Made by a program: the position numbers and the translations under genes. DNA of 10,179 nt from an uncultured Coriobacteriaceae bacterium (GTDB taxonomy: Bacteria > Actinomycetota > Coriobacteriia > Coriobacteriales > QAMH01), in contig CACZQA010000242.1 in assembly GCA_902783175.1 (NCBI GenBank), positions 1 through 10,179 of the forward strand. The letters are read 5' to 3'. The notes under the pieces are model-generated. The model worked only from the letters and a program-made list of their open reading frames with translations, ran no database searches and had not been told where the DNA came from. Every line of letters begins with the position of its first letter. Positions within the stretch are counted from its first letter, which is position 1. Positions 1 through 9,152 of the stretch are shown one piece after another.

Positions 1-1
1 G

Positions 2-1816
2 ATCGTCGACGAGTTCACGGGCCGCATCATGGAGGGCAGGCGCTACTCCGAGGGCCTGCACCAGGCCATCGAGGCCAAGGAAGGCGTCTTGGTCCGCGCC
101 GAGAACCAGACCATGGCAACCATCACCCTCCAAAACTACTTCAGGCTCTACGACAAGCTCTCCGGCATGACCGGTACCGCAAAGACCGAGGACGCCGAGT
201 TCCGCGACATCTACAAGCTGGAAGTCGAGGTCATTCCGCCCAACAGGCCCGTCATCCGCGAAGATCTGCCCGACCTGGTCTACCGTACCGTCGAGGCCAA
301 GTTCAACGCCGTCGCAGACGACGTCGCCGAGCGCCATGCGCGCCAGCAGCCCTGCCTGGTCGGCACCGTCTCCATCGAGAGCTCGGAGCGTCTGTCGGCC
401 CTGCTCACCAAGCGCGGCATCAAGCACAACGTGCTCAACGCCAAGTTCCACGAGCAGGAGGCCAACATCGTCGCGCAGGCCGGCCGTGCCGGCGCCGTCA
501 CCATCGCCACCAACATGGCCGGCCGCGGTACCGACATCCTGCTCGGCGGCAACCCGGACAACCTCGCGCTCGACATTCTCGTGCAAAAGGGCATCGACCC
601 GGAGGAGGCCACCGACGAGCAGCGCGCCGCCGCGCGGGCCGAGGCCAAGGAGACCTGCGCGCGCGAGGCCCAGATCGTGCGCGATGCGGGCGGCCTGGCC
701 GTCATCGGCACCGAGCGCCACGAGTCCCGCCGTATCGACAACCAGCTGCGCGGCCGTTCCGGCCGTCAGGGAGACCCGGGCTCTGCCCAGTTCTACCTGT
801 CGCTCGAAGACGACCTCATGCGCCTGTTCGGCGGCGACCGCATGGACAAGATCGGCGCGCTCATGCAGCGCACCTCCATCGACGACGACATGCCCATCCA
901 GGCCAAGATGGTCACGAAGGGCATCGAGAGCGCGCAACGTCAGGTCGAGGCGATGCATTTCAGCGCCCGTAAGCACGTCCTCGAGTACGACGACGTCATG
1001 GACCAGCAGCGCAAGACCATCTACGCGGAGCGCAACAGCATCCTCGATGGCAAGGACTACGGCGAGCGGGTGCCCGAGCTCATCGCGGACACGGTCTCCG
1101 ATGCCGTCAACGAGTTCTGCCCGGCCCGCGTCGTCTACGACGAGTGGGACATGGCGGGCCTCAACGCCTGGTACAAGGAGCTGACGGGCGTCGAGCGCGA
1201 CCTGTCGACGCTTGACCACCAGGAGGAGACGCAGCGCATGACCGAGGTGCTGGTCGAAGACCTCCAGGGCGTGTACGACGCCAAGAAGGCGCTCGTGCCC
1301 GAAGACCTCTTCAAGAAGGTCGAGAACCAGGTCATGCTGCGCGTCATCGACACGCGCTGGATGGCGCACCTGTCCGAGATGGACTACCTGCGCGCCGGCA
1401 TCGGCCTGCGCGCCATCGGTCAGCGCGACCCGCTGGTCGAGTACAAGGAAGAGGCGTTCAACGCGTTCGGCGTGCTGGTCTCCGGCATCTACGAGGACTT
1501 CATCCGCACCATCTTGCGCCTGCAGGTCAACATCAAGGTCGACGAGCCCGAGGAGTCCGAAGACCAAAACGCCCTGAGCAGCGTTTCCTACTCCGCCCCC
1601 GACGAGGACATTCCCGACACGACGCGCTCGGTTGCGACGGGCGACATCGCCGGCCAGGCCGCCAACAGCGTCGGCAAGGTGCCCACTCCCGCGCAGGGCA
1701 AGACCCAGACCGTGGTGAAGGACAAAGACGACATCTACGCCAACGTCGGGCGCAACGACCCGTGTCCCTGCGGCTCGGGCAAGAAGTTCAAGAAGTGCCA
1801 TGGTGCCAACCGCTAG
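2..1816 (+). CDS. secA: SecA preprotein translocase ATPase, C-terminal part (5' end outside window)
   Basis: SecA is the cytosolic motor ATPase that pushes unfolded preproteins through the SecYEG channel. The frame is open from base 2 with no start inside the window. The fragment is 604 residues, against about 900 for a full SecA, so roughly the N-terminal third is missing. It opens with the conserved IVDEFTGR segment followed by GRRYSEGLHQAIEAKEGV. It contains helicase motif V (TNMAGRGTDILLGG, from fragment residue 170) and the arginine-finger motif VI region (QLRGRSGRQGDPG, 248-260). It ends with an intact C-terminal zinc-binding motif (C588, C590, C599, H600), which in E. coli SecA binds SecB and phospholipid. 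A variable acidic linker precedes this motif. The stop is TAG. Only 40 bp separate it from prfB with no terminator-like hairpin, so co-transcription is likely. The identification is secure; SecA1 rather than an accessory SecA2 is inferred from the zinc motif and the prfB neighbour. Confidence 0.98.
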   Translation: MVDEFTGRIMEGRRYSEGLHQAIEAKEGVLVRAENQTMATITLQNYFRLYDKLSGMTGTAKTEDAEFRDIYKLEVEVIPPNRPVIREDLPDLVYRTVEAKFNAVADDVAERHARQQPCLVGTVSIESSERLSALLTKRGIKHNVLNAKFHEQEANIVAQAGRAGAVTIATNMAGRGTDILLGGNPDNLALDILVQKGIDPEEATDEQRAAARAEAKETCAREAQIVRDAGGLAVIGTERHESRRIDNQLRGRSGRQGDPGSAQFYLSLEDDLMRLFGGDRMDKIGALMQRTSIDDDMPIQAKMVTKGIESAQRQVEAMHFSARKHVLEYDDVMDQQRKTIYAERNSILDGKDYGERVPELIADTVSDAVNEFCPARVVYDEWDMAGLNAWYKELTGVERDLSTLDHQEETQRMTEVLVEDLQGVYDAKKALVPEDLFKKVENQVMLRVIDTRWMAHLSEMDYLRAGIGLRAIGQRDPLVEYKEEAFNAFGVLVSGIYEDFIRTILRLQVNIKVDEPEESEDQNALSSVSYSAPDEDIPDTTRSVATGDIAGQAANSVGKVPTPAQGKTQTVVKDKDDIYANVGRNDPCPCGSGKKFKKCHGANR

Positions 1817-1845
1817 TCGGTTGCCCTTTGAGCAGGATCGATACC

Positions 1846-1853
1846 GAGGGTGA
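1846..1853 (+). promoter_or_regulatory. Ribosome binding site deciding the prfB start
   Basis: GAGGGTGA lies 3 to 10 bases before the tandem possible starts GTG (1854) and ATG (1857). The GAGG core at 1846-1849 sits 7 bases from the ATG but only 4 from the GTG, so ATG at 1857 is the better initiation codon. Confidence 0.6.
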
Positions 1854-1856
1854 GTG

Positions 1857-2975
1857 ATGGCTGTTAATCACGAGCAGGAGCTGGCAAAGCTGCGCGAGCG
1901 CATCGAGACGATGGGCGCGTACCTGCACATCGAGCGCAAGCGGCCGGAGCTTGCCGACCTCGAGCTGAAGTCCGCGGCGCCCGGCTTCTGGGACGACCAG
2001 GACAAGGCGCAGGCGACCATGAGCAAGGCATCGGCGCTGCGCGACGAGATAGCCGAGTACGATGCGGCGCTTTCATCCCTCGAAGACGCCGAGGTGGCAA
2101 ACGAGCTCGCGCTCGAGGAAGACGACGACGACCTCGACGCCGAGGTTGCCTCCGCCATCGCCGCGCTGGGCAAGCGCGCGGACGCCCTCGAGCTCGCCTC
2201 GTGGTTCGACGACGAGCTCGACTCGAGCGACGCGATCGTCTCCATCAACCCCGGCCAGGGGGGCCTCGAGGCGCAGGACTGGACCGACATGCTCTTCCGC
2301 ATGTACACACGCTACTGCGAGCGCAAGGGCTGGAAGGTGACGGTCAACGACCTGCAGCCGGGCGAGGCCATTGGCATCGACCGCGCCGTCTTCACGGTGA
2401 GCGGCCACAACGCCTACGGCATGCTGCGCAGCGAGCAGGGAGTGCACCGCCTGGTCAGGATCAGCCCCACCGACGAGAAGAAGCGCCGCCAGACGACGTT
2501 TGCCGGCGTGGAGGTGCTGCCCGTCATCCCGGACGACATCGAGGTCGACATCGACGAGGGCGACCTCCGCGTCGACGTCTACCGCTCGACCGGCCACGGC
2601 GGCCAGGGAGTCAACACGACCGATTCCGCGGTTCGCATCACGCACCTGCCGACGGGCATCGTCGTCACCTGCCAAAACGAGCGCTCCCAGATCCAGAACC
2701 GCGCAACGGCCATGGGCATCCTGCGCTCCAAGCTCTACGAGATCGAGAAGCAGAAGCGCCAAGACGAGCTCGACGAGCTGCGCGGCCCCAAGCACGAGAT
2801 CTCGTTCGGCAACCAGATCAGAAACTACGTCTTGTACCCGTACCAGATGGTGAAGGACCTGCGCAGCGGCATCGAGACGAGCAACGTCGATGCCGTGCTC
2901 GACGGCGACATCGACGAATTTGTCATCGGATATCACCGTTGGCGCGTCTCGCAAGGTAACGAGGCGTTACACTAG
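1857..2975 (+). CDS. prfB: Peptide chain release factor 2 (RF2), no programmed frameshift
   Basis: RF2 recognises UGA and UAA in the ribosomal A site and triggers hydrolysis of peptidyl-tRNA. The protein is 372 residues from the ATG, close to the usual 365. It has an N-terminal helical domain, then the codon-recognition domain (GVHRLVRISPTDEKKRRQTTF), then the catalytic GGQ (248-250) in RSTGHGGQGVN, and the conserved C-terminal CQNERSQIQNR. The classical in-frame UGA frameshift site near codon 25 is absent: the frame reads straight through GAYLHIERKR. The stop-recognition tripeptide, normally SPF in RF2, reads SPT (203-205). The gene's own stop is TAG, a codon RF2 does not read. The penultimate codon is TTA, the only in-frame TTA I found in the window. 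It follows secA closely, as in many Gram-positive genomes. RF2 rather than RF1 is supported by length, the secA neighbour and the lack of the RF1 PxT motif in its usual context; SPT makes this slightly less automatic. Confidence 0.95.
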   Translation: MAVNHEQELAKLRERIETMGAYLHIERKRPELADLELKSAAPGFWDDQDKAQATMSKASALRDEIAEYDAALSSLEDAEVANELALEEDDDDLDAEVASAIAALGKRADALELASWFDDELDSSDAIVSINPGQGGLEAQDWTDMLFRMYTRYCERKGWKVTVNDLQPGEAIGIDRAVFTVSGHNAYGMLRSEQGVHRLVRISPTDEKKRRQTTFAGVEVLPVIPDDIEVDIDEGDLRVDVYRSTGHGGQGVNTTDSAVRITHLPTGIVVTCQNERSQIQNRATAMGILRSKLYEIEKQKRQDELDELRGPKHEISFGNQIRNYVLYPYQMVKDLRSGIETSNVDAVLDGDIDEFVIGYHRWRVSQGNEALH

Positions 2976-3025
2976 CCCCGATGTATCCATGCTTGCCATG
3001 GTGAGGACATGAGAAAGGTACCCGC

Positions 3026-3868
3026 GTGATAACCCAGAGCAGTTTGGAAATAAAAGAAACCGCACGGCATATGCGCGCCAACATCATCAAGATGCTCGGC
3101 GAGGCCGGAAGCGGCCATCCCGGCGGTTCGCTCTCTGCGGCAGATATCGTCGCCTGCCTCTACTTCGGCGGCGTCATGGACTATGACGAGCACGACCCGC
3201 AAAGCGCCGAGCGCGACCGCTTCATCCTGTCGAAGGGTCATGCCGCGCCCGTGCTGTACGCCGCGCTGGCCGAAATCGGCTATATCCCCGAAGAAGAGCT
3301 GGGCACGCTGCGCAAGCTGCACAGCCGCCTGCAGGGGCACCCCGATTCCAAGAAGGTTCCCGGCGTCGAGGTCTCCACGGGCTCGCTGGGCCAGGGGCTT
3401 TCCATCTCTGCTGGCCTTGCTCTCGGGCTCAAGCTCAACGCGGCGCCTGATGCCCAGCCGCACAAGGTGTTCACGCTCATGGGCGACGGAGAGATCGAAG
3501 AGGGGCAGGTGTGGGAGGCAGCGATGTTTGCCGCCCATGACAAGCTCGACAACCTCGTTGCCATCGTCGACAACAACGAGCTGCAGATCGACGGCAACGT
3601 CAAGACGGTCGCCGGTCTCCAGGACATCGCCGCCAAGTTCAAGGCGTTTGGCTGGCAGACCATCGAAGTCAACGGCAACGACGTCGACGCCGTGCTGACC
3701 GCGCTCAAGGCAGCCACGCTCATCGAAGACGTCCCGGTGTGCATTGTCGCCCACACGGTCAAGGGCAAGGGCGTCTCGTTCATGGAAAACCAGGCCGGAT
3801 GGCATGGCAAGGCACCCAATGCCGAGCAGGTCGCCCAGGCACTCGCAGAGCTCGAAGGAGAGGAATAG
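3026..3868 (+). CDS. Transketolase, N-terminal (thiamine diphosphate-binding) subunit
   Basis: Transketolase moves two-carbon ketol units between sugar phosphates in the non-oxidative pentose phosphate pathway. This 280-residue protein is only the N-terminal pyrophosphate-binding half. It has GSGHPGGSLSAADI (H31), SKGHAAPVLY (H72), LQGHPD (H105) and the ThDP/Mg motif GDGEIEEGQ starting at 153 and ending in the asparagines at 183-184. These are the expected active-site histidines and cofactor ligands. The start is GTG at 3026, with GAAAGG at 3013-3018 seven bases upstream; no better in-frame start is seen. The partner C-terminal half begins 3 bp after the stop, so the two are made together and should form a heteromeric enzyme. 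I found no convincing promoter in the 50 bp after prfB, so it may be read from secA-prfB. The split form is common in archaea and several Gram-positive groups. The substrate is inferred: related split enzymes act on apulose 4-phosphate, and nothing here points to that. Confidence 0.93.
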   Translation: MITQSSLEIKETARHMRANIIKMLGEAGSGHPGGSLSAADIVACLYFGGVMDYDEHDPQSAERDRFILSKGHAAPVLYAALAEIGYIPEEELGTLRKLHSRLQGHPDSKKVPGVEVSTGSLGQGLSISAGLALGLKLNAAPDAQPHKVFTLMGDGEIEEGQVWEAAMFAAHDKLDNLVAIVDNNELQIDGNVKTVAGLQDIAAKFKAFGWQTIEVNGNDVDAVLTALKAATLIEDVPVCIVAHTVKGKGVSFMENQAGWHGKAPNAEQVAQALAELEGEE

Positions 3869-3871
3869 GCA

Positions 3872-4807
3872 ATGAGTGATATCGCAACGCGCGCGGGCTA
3901 TGGCGAGACCCTCGTCGAACTGGCCGCAGAGGGCGTGGACGTCATGGCCGTCGAGGCAGACCTCTCCGGCTCGACCACGACGAAGAAGCTCGGCGAGGCG
4001 TATCCCGAGCGCCTCGTGAACGTCGGCATCGCCGAGCAGAACATGATCGACGTGGCAGCCGGCCTCTCCCTTGCGGGCAAGGTCGCCTTCACCGGCAGCT
4101 TCGCCGCATTCGGCACGGGGCGCTGCTACGACCAGATCCGCAACACCGTCTGCTACGCGAACCTCGACGTCAAGGTCGCGCCGACCCATTCCGGCGTCAC
4201 CGTCGGGCCCGATGGCGGCAGCCACCAGATGCTCGAGGACATCAGCCTCATGCGCGGGCTTCCGGGCATGAACGTGCTCGTCCCGGCAGATTACTGGGCC
4301 GCAAAGCAGGCGATCCGCATCGCCGCGGCAACCCCCGGCCCGTTCTACGTCCGCCTGGGAAGGGCCAAGGTCCCCGAGGTCTACGACGCGCAGACCACGC
4401 TCGAGCTCGGCAAGTCCTACGTATTGTCCGAGGGTACCGACGTGACCGTCATCGCGGCGGGCGTCGAGGTGGCCCAGGCGCTCGAGGCAAAGGAGCTTCT
4501 TGCGGCCGAGGGCATCAGCGCCGAGGTCGTCGACGCGTTCTCCATCAAGCCCTTCGACAAGGAGACGCTGCTCGCCAGCGTGAAGAAGACCGGCTGCGTC
4601 GTCACCTGCGAGGAGCATTCGACGGTAGGCGGCCTTGGCTCTGCCGTCGCAGATATCCTCGGCGAGAACTACCCGGTGCCGCTCGAGCGCGTCGGCGTGC
4701 GCGACAGCTTCGGCACGAGCGGCGACCCCAACGAGCTGCTCGCGGAGTTCAAGCTCGATGCCGCGGGCATCGTCGAGAAGGTCAAGGCGGTCCTTGCCAG
4801 GAAATAA
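3872..4807 (+). CDS. Transketolase, C-terminal subunit
   Basis: This is the second half of the split transketolase (311 residues), holding the pyrimidine-binding and C-terminal domains. The catalytic glutamate that activates thiamine diphosphate is E55 in RLVNVGIAEQNM. GSFAAFGTGRCYDQIRN and THSGVTVGPDGGSHQ follow, as in the transketolase/DXS pyrimidine-binding domain. The rest, with AAGVEVAQALEA and CEEHSTVGGLG, is the transketolase C-terminal domain. The ATG start has GGAGAGG in the tail of the upstream subunit gene and a 3 bp gap, so translation is probably coupled. The stop TAA is followed by a long hairpin, the likely end of this transcript. Family membership is secure. A DXS or a dehydrogenase E1 beta subunit is less likely, because those have different N-terminal partners. 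Confidence 0.93.
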   Translation: MSDIATRAGYGETLVELAAEGVDVMAVEADLSGSTTTKKLGEAYPERLVNVGIAEQNMIDVAAGLSLAGKVAFTGSFAAFGTGRCYDQIRNTVCYANLDVKVAPTHSGVTVGPDGGSHQMLEDISLMRGLPGMNVLVPADYWAAKQAIRIAAATPGPFYVRLGRAKVPEVYDAQTTLELGKSYVLSEGTDVTVIAAGVEVAQALEAKELLAAEGISAEVVDAFSIKPFDKETLLASVKKTGCVVTCEEHSTVGGLGSAVADILGENYPVPLERVGVRDSFGTSGDPNELLAEFKLDAAGIVEKVKAVLARK

Positions 4808-4813
4808 AACGAA

Positions 4814-4846
4814 GGACGGCGTGCCCCATCTCAGGGCGCGTCGTCT
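4814..4846 (+). terminator. Candidate transcription terminator after the transketolase genes
   Basis: An imperfect inverted repeat, GGACGGCGTGCCC (4814-4826) with GGGCGCGTCGTCT (4834-4846), can form a 13 bp stem with three G-U pairs around a 7-base loop. It starts 6 bp after the stop codon. The T-tract downstream is weak (GCTTTGTGTTGCTT from 4856), so an intrinsic terminator is likely but not certain. A new promoter begins 35 bp later, which fits a transcript boundary. Confidence 0.55.
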
Positions 4847-4880
4847 CGCGTGGACGCTTTGTGTTGCTTCGGCTCGAAAC

Positions 4881-4909
4881 TTGGGCTAAAACAGCATGTT
4901 CGTTAGAAT
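4881..4909 (+). promoter_or_regulatory. Promoter for ftsEX (sigma70 type)
   Basis: TTGGGC (-35, 4881-4886) and TAGAAT (-10, 4904-4909, five of six consensus bases) are separated by exactly 17 bp in the AT-richer gap before ftsE. A transcript would start near 4916, leaving a leader of about 32 bases before the GTG at 4948. The position, just after the probable transketolase terminator, supports a new transcription unit. Confidence 0.65.
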
Positions 4910-4928
4910 GTCGTACGATTCAGTCGAA
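4899..4928 (+). promoter_or_regulatory. Operator-like inverted repeat over the ftsEX -10 and start site
   Basis: The dyad TTCG-N3-GAAT-N8-ATTC-N3-CGAA spans the -10 hexamer and the predicted transcription start. Inside the 8-base spacer lies most of a perfect 8 bp palindrome, TCGTACGA (4911-4918). The position is where a repressor would block initiation. No known regulator box is recognised, and a chance dyad cannot be excluded. Confidence 0.3.
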
Positions 4929-4937
4929 TAAACGATC

Positions 4938-4941
4938 GGAG
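4938..4941 (+). promoter_or_regulatory. Ribosome binding site supporting the long ftsE start
   Basis: GGAG lies 6 bases before GTG 4948 and downstream of the promoter. The internal codons near the conserved FtsE core, such as GTG 5320, lack a comparable site. This favours translation of the N-terminal extension. Confidence 0.55.
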
Positions 4942-4947
4942 TAAAAC

Positions 4948-6015
4948 GTGCCAAAATTCGGCAAATCGTCGCGCGGCACCCACAGTTCTTCGGGTGGCCC
5001 GTCACCTCGAGGAGGTCAGCGGCCTGCAGCAGGCCAGCGCCGTCCCCAGCAAGGTGCGCAACGCGCGAGAACCAACCAGCGAAACCCGCAGCAGATGGAT
5101 GCGCGGCTGCCCCGTGTGGACGCCCGTGGGGGCAATCCGGGTGCATCCCAGCGCATGCGTCCCGTCCAGCAACAGCAGCAGCGCCGTGGGGGCAACCCCG
5201 GCGCGTCCCAGCGCATGCAGGTCGTCCCGAGCATCGCGGACATGGCGCCGGCAAACGAGGCCGTCGGCTCGTACGCCGACCTTGCCCAGCAAGACGGCGT
5301 GCAGCAGAAGCTCGGCCCGGTGGTCATCTCGCTGCGCAACGTCACGAAGGTCTACCCGACGCAACCCGACCGTCCTGCCCTCAACGGACTCACGCTCGAC
5401 GTGCGTGCGGGCGAGTTCCTGTTCCTGGTCGGCCATTCCGGCTCTGGCAAGTCGACCTTCATCCGTATGCTCAACCGCGAAATCGTTCCCACGAGCGGCG
5501 AGCTCATCGTCGCGGGCGAGAACCTCCGCACCATCAAGAACTGGCGCATCCCGTACCTGCGCCGCAACGTCGGCTGCGTCTTCCAGGACTTCAAGCTGCT
5601 CCCCGGCAAGACCGCGTTCGAGAACGTCGCGTTCGCGCTCGAGGTCATCGGCAAGTCGCGTCATGTCATCAACACCCAGGTCCCCGAGGTTCTGCGCCTC
5701 GTCGGCCTCGAGGAGAAGATGGACCAGCTGCCCGATCAGCTCTCCGGCGGCGAGCAGCAGCGCGTCTCCATCGCGCGCTCCATCGTCAACCGCCCGCCGC
5801 TGCTCATCTGCGACGAGCCCACGGGCAACCTCGACCCGCAGACCTCGCTCGGCATCATGCGCCTGCTCGAGCGCATCAACCGCACGGGCACCACGATCCT
5901 CGTAGCCACGCACGACCGCGAGATGGTCGACCAGATGCGTCGACGCGTCCTCGCCTTGGAAAACGGCGTGCTCGTCCGCGACCAGAAGAAGGGAGTCTAC
6001 GGTTACGATGTCTAA
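4948..6015 (+). CDS. ftsE: Cell division ATPase FtsE with a long basic N-terminal extension
   Basis: FtsE is the cytoplasmic ABC-type ATPase of the FtsEX complex, which couples the divisome to peptidoglycan hydrolase activation. The core starts near residue 125 (VVISLRNVTKVYP). It has Walker A GHSGSGKST (162-170, K168), a Q-loop in CVFQDFKLLPG, signature LSGGEQQR (265-272), Walker B LLICDEPTGNLDP (D289, E290) and the H-loop H322 in VATHDRE. This core is about 230 residues, the normal FtsE size, and looks intact. The first 124 residues are extra: low complexity, rich in Gln, Gly, Arg and Pro, with 18 Lys/Arg against 2 Asp in residues 1-90. A QQQQQ run sits at 74-78, and the peptide RGGNPGASQRM occurs twice (60-70, 80-90). 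It is probably disordered. The GTG 4948 start is supported by a promoter, a ribosome site and synonymous-only divergence of the repeats. It overlaps ftsX by 8 bp. Confidence 0.95.
   Translation: MPKFGKSSRGTHSSSGGPSPRGGQRPAAGQRRPQQGAQRARTNQRNPQQMDARLPRVDARGGNPGASQRMRPVQQQQQRRGGNPGASQRMQVVPSIADMAPANEAVGSYADLAQQDGVQQKLGPVVISLRNVTKVYPTQPDRPALNGLTLDVRAGEFLFLVGHSGSGKSTFIRMLNREIVPTSGELIVAGENLRTIKNWRIPYLRRNVGCVFQDFKLLPGKTAFENVAFALEVIGKSRHVINTQVPEVLRLVGLEEKMDQLPDQLSGGEQQRVSIARSIVNRPPLLICDEPTGNLDPQTSLGIMRLLERINRTGTTILVATHDREMVDQMRRRVLALENGVLVRDQKKGVYGYDV
5125..5217 (+). repeat. In-frame duplication inside the ftsE extension
   Basis: Two 33-base copies, 5125-5157 and 5185-5217, start 60 bases (20 codons) apart. 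Both encode RGGNPGASQRM. The copies differ at four bases (AAT/AAC, CCG/CCC, GGT/GGC, GCA/GCG). All four are third-codon-position changes that leave the peptide unchanged, which points to selection on the protein sequence. Confidence 0.9.
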
Positions 6016-6931
6016 GATTCTCTACTTCTTCAAAGAGTCGCTGATCAGCTCTCGCCGTAACCTCGGAACCACCATCGGCGGCATCATCACGATTTTCCTG
6101 TCCCTGCTCATGATCGGCGTCACGATCGTGTTCTCGGTCATGATCGGCAACCTGGCCCAGTCCTTCGAAGACGAGGTCAACGTGCGCCTATACATCTCGG
6201 ACAACGCGACCGACGAGCAGATCCAGGCACTCGACGACTACCTGGGCACCCTCACCAACACCGAGGGCAACATCGCGTCGGTCGATTTCAGGAACAAAGA
6301 CCAGGTCCTGCAGGACTTCACCAATCAGACGACCAACAACCCCGATATCGTCAACCAGCTCGACGGCAACCCGCTGCCGCGCACCTACGTCATCACGCTC
6401 GTCGACACGAAGAAGGTCCACGAGACCGTCGACAAGATTTTGTCGAGCGACACGTTCACGTCGATCGCCGACAACTCCGAGGATCCGTCCGATTCCGTCA
6501 AGTACGGGCAGGGCACGGTCGAGCGCCTGTTCGCCGTCACGAACCTGATCAGGTACGCCTGCGTCGTAGCGGTCGTTCTGCTCGTGTTCATCTCGCTCGT
6601 GTTCCTGAACAACACGATCCGCCTGGCCATTCTGGCGCGTCGCAGGGAGATTTCGATCATGCGACTCGTCGGCGCCACCAACGGCTTTATCCGAGGGCCG
6701 TTCCTCATGGAGGGCGCGCTGCAGGCGCTCGTGGGCGCGATACTCGCCATCATCGTGATCTCGATCATGCGCGCGACGCTCATGCCCTCGCTCGAGCACG
6801 CGGTGAGCTTCCTGCCGCTCTCGGTCGACCCGAGCACCTACGGGCTCATCTACGTGGTGCTGGTCGTCGCCGGCATCGCCATCGGCATGCTCGGCTCCGC
6901 CATCGCCATGCGCCGCTACCTCAAAGTCTGA
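6008..6931 (+). CDS. ftsX: Cell division membrane protein FtsX
   Basis: FtsX is the membrane subunit of FtsEX. Its extracellular domain activates peptidoglycan hydrolases (CwlO in Bacillus, PcsB in pneumococcus, RipC in Mycobacterium). The 307-residue protein has the family topology: a short basic cytoplasmic N-terminus with conserved SLISSRRNLGTT, TM1 about 22-48, an extracellular domain about 49-175 containing GNPLPRTYVITL, then TM2 about 182-204, TM3 about 236-256 and TM4 about 277-301. The TM2-TM3 cytoplasmic loop RRREISIMRLVGATNGFIRGPF is the typical FtsE-contact region. The ATG lies inside the ftsE coding sequence with an 8 bp overlap, so translation should be coupled; GGGAG at 5991-5995 is rather far (12 bases) to act alone. 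The stop TGA is 3 bp before mazG. Unlike in Mycobacterium, where smpB follows, the next gene here is mazG. Confidence 0.96.
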   Translation: MSKILYFFKESLISSRRNLGTTIGGIITIFLSLLMIGVTIVFSVMIGNLAQSFEDEVNVRLYISDNATDEQIQALDDYLGTLTNTEGNIASVDFRNKDQVLQDFTNQTTNNPDIVNQLDGNPLPRTYVITLVDTKKVHETVDKILSSDTFTSIADNSEDPSDSVKYGQGTVERLFAVTNLIRYACVVAVVLLVFISLVFLNNTIRLAILARRREISIMRLVGATNGFIRGPFLMEGALQALVGAILAIIVISIMRATLMPSLEHAVSFLPLSVDPSTYGLIYVVLVVAGIAIGMLGSAIAMRRYLKV

Positions 6932-6934
6932 TCG

Positions 6935-9144
<2,210 letters not shown>

Positions 9145-9152
9145 TGACCTCT

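Noticed and set aside
1917..1940. Programmed frameshift site in prfB
   Set aside because: No in-frame TGA and no frame change are present; the frame is continuous from the start codon.
2939..2973. Promoter for the transketolase genes (TTGGCG with TACACT)
   Set aside because: The hexamers are 23 bp apart, too far for a normal promoter, and no better -35 is found.
2987..3001. Short hairpin CCATG-CTTGC-CATGG between prfB and transketolase
   Set aside because: Only 5 bp of stem and no T-tract; too weak to call a terminator or regulator.
2972..4618. A 548-codon open frame on the minus strand opposite the transketolase genes
   Set aside because: It mirrors well-supported + strand genes. GC-rich third positions suppress stops on the opposite strand, and the product shows no recognisable domain.
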